Of a stretch of DNA of 64,000 nt, positions 8,726 to 17,408 are shown piece by piece. The stretch spans positions 1-64,000 of the forward strand of contig JAEWRL010000190.1 in NCBI GenBank assembly GCA_023398955.1. The letters are read 5' to 3'. The DNA is from Pseudomonadota bacterium. Lineage in GTDB: Bacteria > Myxococcota_A > Polyangia > Polyangiales > Polyangiaceae. The translations under genes were made by a program, and so were the position numbers. Within the stretch, counting starts at the first letter, position 1. Each line of letters starts with the position of its first letter. The notes under the pieces were generated by a model. It was not told where the DNA came from, ran no database searches, and saw only the letters and a program-made list of their open reading frames with translations.

Positions 8726-9322
8726 CTAGTCGGCCTCGGCCACCGCTGGGCCGCGGATCGTGAAGCGCAGCGAGTAACTGAGCACGACGGGCCGTTTGGG
8801 TGGCGCGAACTCGGTCTCGCTGAACGCAGCCACCATACACCCTTTGAACTCCTCGCCGGGCATTGTCGTTCGCACCTCTCGCACGTGCGCCCCGCCGCCT
8901 TCGGAGGGAACCAGCAGGTCCACCCCGAATACGCCGCTCCTGCCCGGTTTGCTCACGAACCGATAGCACCAGCGGAAGTCTTGGAACTGTTTCTCCAACG
9001 CCGCGAGGAACGCTCGCTTCGAAGCAGCGTCATTCGCCTCTCCGCCAACGTGAAGGCCCAGGTTCTCGACTACCACCTCGGGCAGACGCAGCTTCTCCTT
9101 TTGGAGATCGGTGAGAGCCATAGGCTGCTGCGCTCGATCGGCTTCGCTCGGTTGCAGTTCGGCACCGCGACCTGCAGCTCGGTCGCCCCCGTCGACCACC
9201 GAGGCTGGCGTCCGAGTGGAGTGAGCTTCTGGATCTCCGCTCGGCACAGAGGCTGGGGCTGGGGGATGAGGCGCACAAGCCAAGGCCAGGAGCAAGGGAT
9301 AAGCGGCTCGCAGACGTGTCAC
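8726..9322 (-). CDS. Lipoprotein with AgmX/PglI-type C-terminal domain
   Basis: The 198-residue protein starts (GTG) with a lipoprotein signal ending LLLALAC, so Cys16 would be lipidated. A Pro/Ala/Ser-rich linker follows (about 17-65). The C-terminal part (about 100-195) has the two-cysteine pattern FRWCYRFV, a beta-rich middle (GVFGVDLLV) and FKGCMVAAF followed by VVLSYSLRF. This resembles the C-terminal domain of myxobacterial AgmX/PglI/GltJ-type proteins, which is TonB-like. Function is unknown; a role in an envelope complex is inference. It is divergent from the lipoprotein gene starting about 9434. Confidence 0.7.
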   Translation of the reverse strand: MTRLRAAYPLLLALACAPHPPAPASVPSGDPEAHSTRTPASVVDGGDRAAGRGAELQPSEADRAQQPMALTDLQKEKLRLPEVVVENLGLHVGGEANDAASKRAFLAALEKQFQDFRWCYRFVSKPGRSGVFGVDLLVPSEGGGAHVREVRTTMPGEEFKGCMVAAFSETEFAPPKRPVVLSYSLRFTIRGPAVAEAD

Positions 9323-9433
9323 CAGGCCGAGATAGCGCCATTCTTCTCAGAGCTCCAGGGCCCTCTGCTCGACAGACTCGCCACCGGTGCGGCCGCGGCC
9401 GCCCTGTGGCACAACTGGGCGGTGACGAACCCG

Positions 9434-10768
9434 GTGGCCATACGCCGAGCGCCGAGTCCTCTGACCGACCGGCCCCGCGGCATTTCGGAAGGGCTCCGTC
9501 GCTCGAGGCGGTGCGCCTCGACATGGCTGCTCCTCCTCAGCTGCTTTGCCGCCTGCGACGACGAACCCGACATAAGGCAAGCTCGCGAGGGAGCCGCCGC
9601 AGCAGCGAGCGCGCCGGCGGTTGGCGCGAGTGCGCCGCCGAGGGAGGAACGAGCCACGACAGCGAAAGCTGCCCGGTCCGCGGTCGCAGAGCAGGAAGAA
9701 CCCGAAGAAGGGACCATCGATTCGCCTTCTCCGCCCCCTCGGTTCGAGCTCGACGAGCTCGTGGATGTGGCGCCCGCGGGGCCCGCAGCAGCCAGCCCCT
9801 GGGGCGTCGTGCTCGTGACGAAGCACGACGTTGTCCACCTTGCCAAGCTCGCCTCCCTGACCGCTCGCAGAAACCCGGGCCGCCCGCCCGTGAGCGAGCT
9901 CGATGTTCCCGACGCTGACTTAGCGCCGCTGGCACGGGGCCCCGCCGTCGTCGAGGATCAGGCATACTGGGTGTCCAACGGCCGTCTCGTTCGCGCCCCG
10001 CTGCGTGGCGGAGCTCTCCAAGTCTTGGCGATGGACGCCCGCAGCTACACGCGCGTGGCGGCTGCAAGCGAAGAGTCGGCGACTCCCCCAACCGTCGCGT
10101 ACATTGCTCGTCGCCCTGGAGCCGCGGAGGCGCTGCATGCGCGCCTGTGGACCGAAGGACACGGCACGCGGCCGCTGTCGCCCGAGGGCGCAGGAGCGAG
10201 CAGCGTTGCGCTCGCTGGGTTGGGCTCGAGCATGCTGGCCCTCGTGTTGGAGGGACGCACCGGGATGACCCCTCTTCACGCACGCCACCTCACCTTCCAG
10301 AAAGGCAAACCGCAGGTCGGCAGCGACGTGGTGGTCTGGGTAGGAGGCTCCGCCCAATCGCTGTCTGAAGTCCACGCCATCGGAGGGAGCGACCACGCCT
10401 GGGCTTTCCTGGCCATGGAACGCGACGTGACCCATTTCGGCCTGGCAAAGATTCGGGTAGACGCTAGGCCTCGCCTGGAGTCGGAGATCGCATGGCGCAA
10501 CTATCCAAACGGACTCGACCCGGCGCCCATGGCCACTTCCGCCCTCTGCGGCACTCCGGCGCTCTTCTACGTACGCCCCGCCTCGGAGGAGCCCCGCTCA
10601 CCCCAGGAGCTTGCCCTAGCAACCCTCAGGAGTGGTCGACTGAGCTCGCCGACGATACTGGCTCGGGGCCGCGCCTTCTCCGATGTGTCGGCTGCAACAG
10701 TGAAAGGAGGCGTGCTCGTCGTGTACGTCGCCGATCGGAGAACGTGGGCGGTGACGCTCCGGTGCTAG
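9434..10768 (+). CDS. Predicted lipoprotein, beta-propeller-like, unknown function
   Basis: No specific family is recognised. A basic stretch (GLRRSRRCAST) is followed by the hydrophobic run WLLLLSCFAAC, a good lipobox, then an Ala/Glu/Pro-rich linker of about 60 residues. The remaining roughly 350 residues are short strand-like repeats such as GVVLVTKHDVVHLAKL, VVEDQAYWVSNGRLVRAPL and GGVLVVYVADRRTWAV, suggesting a WD40/YVTN-like propeller in the periplasm or at the outer membrane. The start is uncertain: GTG codons at 9422 and 9434 are both possible and neither has a strong ribosome-binding site. The frame is open much further upstream, but that part overlaps the divergent lipoprotein gene antisense and is not credible. 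Confidence 0.65.
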   Translation: MAIRRAPSPLTDRPRGISEGLRRSRRCASTWLLLLSCFAACDDEPDIRQAREGAAAAASAPAVGASAPPREERATTAKAARSAVAEQEEPEEGTIDSPSPPPRFELDELVDVAPAGPAAASPWGVVLVTKHDVVHLAKLASLTARRNPGRPPVSELDVPDADLAPLARGPAVVEDQAYWVSNGRLVRAPLRGGALQVLAMDARSYTRVAAASEESATPPTVAYIARRPGAAEALHARLWTEGHGTRPLSPEGAGASSVALAGLGSSMLALVLEGRTGMTPLHARHLTFQKGKPQVGSDVVVWVGGSAQSLSEVHAIGGSDHAWAFLAMERDVTHFGLAKIRVDARPRLESEIAWRNYPNGLDPAPMATSALCGTPALFYVRPASEEPRSPQELALATLRSGRLSSPTILARGRAFSDVSAATVKGGVLVVYVADRRTWAVTLRC

Positions 10769-10842
10769 CGGCATCTACCCACATCGCTCGCGGCTCGCGA
10801 ATCCTGCAGCGACGGACGGAAAACAAGCGCCAGCAAGACCCG

Positions 10843-12195
10843 TCAGTGGCGGACTTCCTCTGCCAGCATCAGGTGTTCGGCTCGCTCCTCCTCGAGGCGC
10901 TCTTGCGCGGTGACGAGCGCCACCCTGCATTGCTTCAGGAAACCCAACATCGCATCGTGAAGACCCGCGTGGGCGGCAGCAAGCCGATGCTCTATGTCCC
11001 CGATGACTAGGGTATCCAAGACCTCCTGGATCCGATTGTCCGGCGCACCTGCCTCGGGTTTCTCCAAGAGCACCGCGATCACCTCACGCAGTCGCTCCTT
11101 CCCCGCCAGTGTCTCGGCGACCGTGTCAAGGCCAACGTCGTCCACGCCGCACTTGCTTAGCGGTTGATCGAGCAGGGTCGTGCCGATCCTCACACTGCGC
11201 TCCAGGTGGGCGAGCACCTGAAGGGCTGCGTGAGCCCGGTCTTGCTCGGCAACCCACTTGCCTGCGGAACGAACAGCTTCCCGTAAGGAACCAAGGGGCA
11301 CGTCCACACACGGATTCTGCTGCGCCGCGGCATTCCCGGCGACCACCAGGTCACAGACCTTCACGCCCCGGTCGACGGCGGCCCACTGCGTGCAGAACCC
11401 GTTGACGTGGGAGCACCACCTCACGTCCACCGTATCCCGAATCCGCTTGCCATTCCGGTTCAAGAAGCGAATGACCCGGCCGAGCTCCTGAATCCTTGCG
11501 TCACGGCGTGCGAACTGTTGCGACACATCGACGTCCGTTTGGGCGAAGAGCAGCTTGTTCTGCACCCTCAAACGGCGATTTTGCTCGTTAATTTTTGCGT
11601 TCTGCTCGACGATGAGCCCGTTCTGATCATAGATGAGTTCGTTCTGGCGGAACAGGAGCGCCGTGCCTGCGACGGTCGCAAAGACGGCCACCAGGGCGAG
11701 CGAGGTACGCACCATCCACCGCCGGATGCTGACCCAGCCATAAAACGATACGGCCGCCGCCGATGAGAGCCGCAGGTTGTCATAGGCCACCTTGGACCGT
11801 CCATCCCGTAAAGCCTCCAATCCTTCGATGAAGGGATCATAGACGTCCCTAAGCAGACCAGGCGGCGGCAGTCGCAAGCGCTTGGCCAACGGCTTCCTAA
11901 ACAAGAACACCAGCCCGAAGGCGAACGCAACCGACATGAGGGTCGTGAGTGTCACGACCGCGACGACGCGTATGTTATCATGTAGAGCTTCGAGCCCATA
12001 CATTGCGAGAGGCACACAAACGATCGCCGACAAGAACAACCCTACGAAGAAGGCAACGTAGATGCGCTCCCAAGGCTGCGCTGCGCCGTGTTCCCTATTG
12101 CTGGTCCCTTGTCCTTCCCGTCGTGCCACTGCTCTATCGATACCTCCAAACCGCCTGTAGACGACGCGCCTCGTACCGCTGCGAGAGGGCGCCAT
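10843..12195 (-). CDS. Membrane protein with Gln-Asn heptad coiled coil, unknown
   Basis: No known function is recognised. Counted from the ATG at 12195, there are two hydrophobic segments (about 46-67 and 76-99), a soluble region, a third membrane segment (about 163-183) and a remarkable coiled coil (about 184-218). The coil consists of five uninterrupted heptads each beginning Gln-Asn; the first is QNELIYD and the last QNKLLFA. A helical C-terminal region of about 230 residues follows, with four cysteines. Similar Gln-Asn-rich coils after a membrane helix occur in some pentapeptide-repeat proteins, but no pentapeptide repeats are present here. A GTG start at 12270 would add 25 residues; neither start has a good ribosome-binding site. 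It converges on the upstream lipoprotein gene. Confidence 0.65.
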   Translation of the reverse strand: MAPSRSGTRRVVYRRFGGIDRAVARREGQGTSNREHGAAQPWERIYVAFFVGLFLSAIVCVPLAMYGLEALHDNIRVVAVVTLTTLMSVAFAFGLVFLFRKPLAKRLRLPPPGLLRDVYDPFIEGLEALRDGRSKVAYDNLRLSSAAAVSFYGWVSIRRWMVRTSLALVAVFATVAGTALLFRQNELIYDQNGLIVEQNAKINEQNRRLRVQNKLLFAQTDVDVSQQFARRDARIQELGRVIRFLNRNGKRIRDTVDVRWCSHVNGFCTQWAAVDRGVKVCDLVVAGNAAAQQNPCVDVPLGSLREAVRSAGKWVAEQDRAHAALQVLAHLERSVRIGTTLLDQPLSKCGVDDVGLDTVAETLAGKERLREVIAVLLEKPEAGAPDNRIQEVLDTLVIGDIEHRLAAAHAGLHDAMLGFLKQCRVALVTAQERLEEERAEHLMLAEEVRH

Positions 12196-12378
12196 GCGCT
12201 CGCGACGCCGGGCCCCAGCATCGACAGCGGGCCCACACCAGCGGGCCTCGCGCGCCGAGGACTGATTCACCGACGCAAGACGAACTCAGTTAGAGGCTAG
12301 CACGCACTAGAGCTACGAGCCATGCCCTCTCCCGAGGACGTTTCTCTCGACGCTTCTCCAACAGCACCAGAGCGCGTA

Positions 12379-13911
12379 TCAAGGAACTCGGACGCGCAAC
12401 TCGACGTTGGCAATGGCCTCGGTTCTCGGAGGAAATCCCATCCGATACAGAGCCACCATGATGCAGGTCGTCAGAGCGTCAGGGCCTGCTTCGCCGTGCT
12501 CGACCGCTTCGCCGTGCTCGACCGCTTCGCCGTGCCGGCGGGTCACCAGGGTCACGCCGCCGCTAGGCGCCACCCGCAAACGCAGATGCAGCTCGCGAGG
12601 ACCGTTCGTTCCGAGCTCGCGACAACTCTCCAGAGCGACGAGCCGCTGGTCGATCACCTTCTGAGCTGTCAGCGTGGCCATGCCTTCGGCGGCCTGAACG
12701 GTGACGGAGATGGGGTCGGAGCGCCTGCTACTGCTACTACCAGCGCCAGAAACCCCGCCCTGATGAGCTATGGCCGGCCTTGCTGTGGACTCCTCACCGG
12801 CCGCGACAGTGCCTCCCTGAGCGACAATCCCTCCCTGATGAGCGATGGCCGGCCTTGCCGTGGACTCCTCACTGGCCGCGACAGTGCCCCCCTGAGCGGT
12901 CGGCACGGGCGCCGATGCGCTCGAGGGTGCACCTGCGGCGCGTGCTTCGGATGCTGGGCTCCTCCCCTGCTCGAGAGAGTCGGCTTCGCTGGAGCGTGTG
13001 ACCGGGACGTCGAGCGAGGCTCTCGATCCATCACTGACGGCACGACGCACTCCGAGCGTGCCCACGAGAAGCAATGCGAGCGCGACGGTGGCGGCACCAA
13101 GCCACAATCCGGCCTCGAACCTCACCTTTCGCACACCAACACCTGCGTGGGAGAGACGCCCCAGGTAACTGACGAGCAACACCAACGTGATCGGAATGGT
13201 GTACGTCCAGTCGGCCCTAGCCGCACTCCTCGCGACGCGCCATGCAGCCTCACCGCCGCTGTCGCCGTGCAATGCGATGGCCGCCGATCCGAGGCTCAGA
13301 GCCGCCAAGGCAGGCAACATGAGCCCTGCCCCCAAGAGGCGGGCCCCGACGTGCTCGCCATCGGGCACCCGAACACCTCGCCCCGTTGTCGCAGGAGCCT
13401 GCGCCTCTCCGTGCACGAGCGCCGCGAGACAGCTTCCGACCAGTACGACTGTGAACAAGGAATGGTTGCTGTGGGAGCGTGTGCCGATCCATGTCACTCC
13501 CAGGCCAATCACAGAAAGAAGGCCGAGCCCAACGGTGCGCCGACCATAGCGCGCGCGCTCCGAGCTCAGCATGCCTTGGGAAGCGGCAGCCGCGAGCGCG
13601 ACGGCAACCCCAAACGCCGATACGCTGATACCACCAGCAGTTCGTGCGGAAAATGCCTGCCAGCTGCCCCACGCCGCGAGCCCGCCCGGTAAAGCCCAAT
13701 GGGTCCAGCGCCAGACAGGGCTCCTGAGCAGGACCGTCGCAGCAACGGCGCTCCCAGCCACGATGGCGAGTGCTACCCATTCATCAGGTATCTGCACTGG
13801 CGCGCTCCCGCGCATACCCGAGGTGACGAACACAGGTATGCACGCCACGAGCGCCAGGTGGATGGCGCCCATAATGATCCGGTGCTTCGTCGCTCTTACT
13901 CGCTGCCACAT
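12379..13911 (-). CDS. Polytopic membrane protein with repeat linker and AgmX/PglI-like tail
   Basis: The 510-residue protein has about eight hydrophobic segments in its first 300 residues, then an Ala/Ser/Gln/Gly-rich linker and a C-terminal domain. The linker contains a near-duplicated block around GGTVAASEESTARPAIAHQG. The C-terminal domain has a cysteine in VALESCREL, strands LHLRLRVAPSGGV and a second cysteine in LTTCIMVALYRMGFPP, the pattern of AgmX/PglI-like tails. A triple repeat of the motif HGEAVE interrupts the loop before the second cysteine. ATG at 13911 is preferred because AGGA sits seven bases upstream; a GTG at 13935 is also possible. Function is unknown, probably envelope-related. 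Confidence 0.7.
   Translation of the reverse strand: MWQRVRATKHRIIMGAIHLALVACIPVFVTSGMRGSAPVQIPDEWVALAIVAGSAVAATVLLRSPVWRWTHWALPGGLAAWGSWQAFSARTAGGISVSAFGVAVALAAAASQGMLSSERARYGRRTVGLGLLSVIGLGVTWIGTRSHSNHSLFTVVLVGSCLAALVHGEAQAPATTGRGVRVPDGEHVGARLLGAGLMLPALAALSLGSAAIALHGDSGGEAAWRVARSAARADWTYTIPITLVLLVSYLGRLSHAGVGVRKVRFEAGLWLGAATVALALLLVGTLGVRRAVSDGSRASLDVPVTRSSEADSLEQGRSPASEARAAGAPSSASAPVPTAQGGTVAASEESTARPAIAHQGGIVAQGGTVAAGEESTARPAIAHQGGVSGAGSSSSRRSDPISVTVQAAEGMATLTAQKVIDQRLVALESCRELGTNGPRELHLRLRVAPSGGVTLVTRRHGEAVEHGEAVEHGEAGPDALTTCIMVALYRMGFPPRTEAIANVELRVRVP
12488..12535. repeat. 18-bp tandem repeat, about 2.7 copies
   Basis: Units GCTTCGCCGTGCTCGACC run at 12488-12505 and 12506-12523, with a partial third copy to 12535. 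They lie in frame inside the polytopic membrane protein and encode the repeated HGEAVE motif on the minus strand, in the loop of its C-terminal domain. Confidence 0.85.
12758..12898. repeat. 75-bp-period direct duplication inside a coding region
   Basis: Segments 12758-12823 and 12833-12898 are near identical (a few substitutions over 66 bp) and offset by exactly 75 bp, 25 codons. On the minus strand they encode the duplicated linker block containing EESTARPAIAHQGG. The in-frame spacing indicates a recent slippage or duplication event tolerated in a flexible linker. Confidence 0.85.
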
Positions 13912-14264
13912 GGCTCTGTCCTGCGGTTTCGCCACCTGACTGTGGAGGAGGCGCTAGCCAACACCGTAACGTGCTCCCTGCGTCTCGTCCACGCGCCGCG
14001 CCACCCGATACCGCGAAAGCAAGCTATTCGGCTGAAAAGGCGCTACTACACTGCCAGAGGGGTCAGGCGGCGGACTCAGCAGGTAAAGACGTTGGGGGAG
14101 CTCGAGACCATGTGCTTCACTCCGTCGCGTCGACGGGGGCTCGGACTTCTCGCGGGTCTTGCGCGAGGAAGCCGAGCATGCCCCTCGTGGCTGGAACGAC
14201 GACGCGGCGCGAGGGATAGCTCACGAAAGGGCAGGAACCCTTCGCGCGACGCCGACGAGTTCCA
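13912..14264. other. Intergenic, no gene seen
   Basis: This 353-bp stretch lies between the start of the polytopic membrane protein and the stop of the RND pump gene. No open frame on either strand has convincing composition. No tRNA, hairpin terminator or palindromic operator was recognised. Confidence 0.5.
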
Positions 14265-17200
14265 CTACTCCCCGGGACTCGGCCCTACTAACGTCGACAC
14301 TGGTAGAGCCGCGGCAGCTGCGCGACGTTGGGCATCCTTCGCATGATCCCGCGCGACCAGGACGTAGACGGCGGGCACTGCGAAGAGCGTGAAGAGCGTA
14401 CCGATAGCCATGCCGCCCACCAATACGATCCCAATAGAGTTGCGCGCCACCGCACCCGCACCTGACACGAGGGTAAGCGGGAAGTGACCCGCTACCGTCG
14501 CGATGGTCGTCATGAGGATTGGCCTCAGCCGGGTGGTAGCCGCCAGTTGGACTGCTTCCACCTTCGACACGCCCTGGAGCTGCTGCTGATTCGCGAACTC
14601 CACGATGAGGATGGCATTCTTGGCGATGAGACCGACCAGCGTGACGAGTCCCACCTGAGAATAGATGTTGAGGGTCGTGGTCCAGCCCTCCGTCAGCTCA
14701 AACCGGGCTCCGGGAGGGCCCGTGAACTTGAGGAAGGTGAAGATCAGGGCTCCGAACATTGCGAGCGGCACCGATCCCGCCAGCACCACGAACGGATCGC
14801 GGAAGGAATTGAACTGGGCGGCCAGGACCAGGAAAATGAGCACGATGGCGAGGCCCATTGCAGGAAGAAACTTGCCCGACTCCTCCCGGAGCTGACGCGA
14901 TTCCCCCGTGTACCCGACGCGGTAACCCGGCGGGAGAATCCTCGCGGCGCTCTCCTCCAGCACGCGGAGGCCATCATCTAGAGATCTCGGAGCCAGCCCC
15001 GATATCTTCACGGCGTTGAGTTGCTGGAATCGATTTAGGGTTCTGGGCTCTACTTCCATGCGGAAGTCCGCGACGGCACCGAGGGGCATCAGCTGACCCC
15101 GTGGACCCGAGACATGGATGTCGGCGAGCTGTTCCACGTTCAGCCGACTCGCTCTCTGGATCTGTGGGATGACCTTGTAGCTCCGCCCCTCGATGTTGAA
15201 CCGATTGACGAAGTTTCCGCTCAGCATTGCCGAGAGATCAGCCCCAACCTGCTGCATGTTCAGTCCCATGCTCGCCACCTTGTCGCGCTCGATGACGACC
15301 GTCGACCGAAGCTGATCGATGCGAACATCAGTCATCGGCGGAAACGCGAAGAGCCCGCTCTTGACGGCTTCTTGAACCAACTTTTGGGCATTCTCCACGA
15401 TTTGCTCGTGGTCCGCCGTGGAAGCGATGACAAACTCCACGGGAAACCTGCCAGGGCTTGGGAGCGCCGCTGGCAAGAACGCCGGAGCCTTTACCCCCGC
15501 CACGGTCGCTAGCCCGGCAGCCACCTCGGGGTGAATCTCGAAGATGCTGCGCTCGCGCTCGTCCCAAGGGTCGACGACGACGCCGCCGAACCCCCCAGTA
15601 GGGAACGTAATCTGGAAGCTATGATGGTACTCCGGGACCTGCTCGTAGATCTCCTGGATCTGCTCGGTGTAGGGAACGATCTGCTCCAGAGTCGCGTTCG
15701 CGGGGACGTCGATCACGCTGAAAACGACCCCCTGGTCCTCGTTCGGCGCCAGCTCCTTCGGCGAGAACATGTACATGGGAATGATCGCAAGCGACAGCAG
15801 GGCCCAACCCGCATAGACGAGTCGGCGGGAGCGGAGGGTTCCCGCCAGCAATCGCCCGTAGAAGCCCTTCAGGCGCTCGAAGTCTCGATCTATCCGCGTG
15901 GCGAAGCGGCCCCTTTTCTCGGGCAGCGGTAGCAGGCGCGACGACATCATTGGCGAGAGGGTCAGCGCCACGATGCCCGAGATGAACACCGCCCCCGCCA
16001 ACGTGAACGCGAACTCGCGAAAGAGGGACCCAGTCAGACCCACCTGGAACCCAATCGGCGTGTAGACTGCCGCCAGGGTGATCGTCATCGCCACGATGGG
16101 ACCGACGAGCTCGCGTGCTCCGACGAGTGCCGCCTCGAAGGCCGATTTACCGAGGCGCATGTGGCGCTCCACGTTCTCGACCACGACAATCGCATCATCG
16201 ACGACGAGCCCGACCGCGAGCACGACGGCAAGCAGCGTGAGCAGGTTGGCGGTAAACCCTAGAACCTGCGCCAGGAGCACAGCACCAATCAAGGAGATGG
16301 GGATGGCAACCAAGGGCACCAGCACGGACCGGAGCGAACCCAAGAACAGGAAAATGACGAGGATGACGATGAGCACCGTCTCCCCCAACGTACGGACGAC
16401 GTCACTGATGGCGCTCTCGATGTACTTCGACGAATCGTACGCGATGGCCGCCCGCATCCCGCTGGGCAGCTCCTGCTGGATGGCCTCGAACTCCTGCCGT
16501 ACCGACTTGATGACGTCGAGCGCGTTGGCGTTCGGCAACACCCAGACCCCCATGAAGACGGCCTTCTTGCCGCTGTACCGCACCTCACGCTCGTAGTCCT
16601 CCGCACCCATGACGACCGTCGCCACGTCTGCCAGCCTGACGAGGGTATCTCCGTCCTCATGGACCACGAGACGCTTGAAATCGTCCAGAGACGTGACGTC
16701 TGTCGTGGCGGTGAGATTCAGCGCCGTCAAGGCTCCCTTCGTCTGCCCGACCGCCGAGAGATAATTGTTACTCGCGAGCGCGCCCCGCACCTCCGAGGGA
16801 CTAACGTCGAGCGCTGCCATACGTTTCGGATCGAGCCAGGCGCGGACAGCAAAGGTACGTCCGCCCAGGATCTCCGCGCGTTGCAGGCCCTCGATCGCAG
16901 ACAGCCGGGGCTGGATGATCCGGATCAGGTAGTCGGTGACTTGATTCTCTTCCAGGATGGACGACCCGAAGCTCAGGTACATCGCAGCGCGTTGTCCGTC
17001 CGAGGGCTCGATGTTGATGGCAGGGATCTCGGCCTCTGGCGGGAGATCAGCACGCACCTGATTGACGCGTGCGCTGATGTCAGAGAGCGCCCTGGAGGCG
17101 TCGAAATCTAACTTGAGCCTCACGTTGATCGTCGACAGCCCCTGCACGCTCTGTGACTCGATGTAATCGATGCCATCTGCCGCTGCGATCGCGCGCTCCA

Positions 17201-17399
17201 GTGGGGTCGTGATGAAGCCCCGCACGAGGTCGGCATTGGCGCCAACGTAGGCCGTCGTCACGGTGACCGTCGCGCTCTCCAGCTTCGGGTACTGCCGCAC
17301 GTTCATCGTGCGGATCGCCTGGAGACCGCCGATGAGGATCACTAGGTTTAGCACGATCGCCAACACAGGGCGTCGTACGAAGACATCGGTGATGCTCAT
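14265..17399 (-). CDS. RND multidrug efflux permease, HAE1 family
   Basis: This inner-membrane proton-driven pump (1044 residues, full length) is of the hydrophobe/amphiphile efflux type. Typical features are the N-terminus ITDVFVRRPVLAIV, the proton-relay aspartate pair in GLVVDDAIVVVENVERH, the TM10 lysine in LIAKNAILIVEFANQQ, and two large periplasmic loops each followed by blocks of membrane helices. ATG at 17399 is 10 bases after the stop of the adaptor gene, so the two are co-transcribed. No outer-membrane channel or TetR-type regulator is adjacent, so a TolC-like partner must be encoded elsewhere. Substrates cannot be predicted. Confidence 0.95.
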   Translation of the reverse strand: MSITDVFVRRPVLAIVLNLVILIGGLQAIRTMNVRQYPKLESATVTVTTAYVGANADLVRGFITTPLERAIAAADGIDYIESQSVQGLSTINVRLKLDFDASRALSDISARVNQVRADLPPEAEIPAINIEPSDGQRAAMYLSFGSSILEENQVTDYLIRIIQPRLSAIEGLQRAEILGGRTFAVRAWLDPKRMAALDVSPSEVRGALASNNYLSAVGQTKGALTALNLTATTDVTSLDDFKRLVVHEDGDTLVRLADVATVVMGAEDYEREVRYSGKKAVFMGVWVLPNANALDVIKSVRQEFEAIQQELPSGMRAAIAYDSSKYIESAISDVVRTLGETVLIVILVIFLFLGSLRSVLVPLVAIPISLIGAVLLAQVLGFTANLLTLLAVVLAVGLVVDDAIVVVENVERHMRLGKSAFEAALVGARELVGPIVAMTITLAAVYTPIGFQVGLTGSLFREFAFTLAGAVFISGIVALTLSPMMSSRLLPLPEKRGRFATRIDRDFERLKGFYGRLLAGTLRSRRLVYAGWALLSLAIIPMYMFSPKELAPNEDQGVVFSVIDVPANATLEQIVPYTEQIQEIYEQVPEYHHSFQITFPTGGFGGVVVDPWDERERSIFEIHPEVAAGLATVAGVKAPAFLPAALPSPGRFPVEFVIASTADHEQIVENAQKLVQEAVKSGLFAFPPMTDVRIDQLRSTVVIERDKVASMGLNMQQVGADLSAMLSGNFVNRFNIEGRSYKVIPQIQRASRLNVEQLADIHVSGPRGQLMPLGAVADFRMEVEPRTLNRFQQLNAVKISGLAPRSLDDGLRVLEESAARILPPGYRVGYTGESRQLREESGKFLPAMGLAIVLIFLVLAAQFNSFRDPFVVLAGSVPLAMFGALIFTFLKFTGPPGARFELTEGWTTTLNIYSQVGLVTLVGLIAKNAILIVEFANQQQLQGVSKVEAVQLAATTRLRPILMTTIATVAGHFPLTLVSGAGAVARNSIGIVLVGGMAIGTLFTLFAVPAVYVLVARDHAKDAQRRAAAAALPVSTLVGPSPGE

Positions 17400-17408
17400 G
17401 GCGCAGCG

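Noticed and set aside
8885..9433. Upstream extension of the propeller-like lipoprotein frame
   Set aside because: It lies antisense to a well-supported lipoprotein gene and would place the lipobox in mid-protein.
12488..12898. Tandem repeats considered as a CRISPR-like array
   Set aside because: Units are adjacent, without unique spacers, in frame inside a gene, and no cas genes are present.
12322..13692. 456-codon forward frame opposite the polytopic membrane protein
   Set aside because: The minus-strand product has regular membrane helices, a linker and a recognisable tail domain; the forward text is Arg/Ser/Pro-rich without structure.
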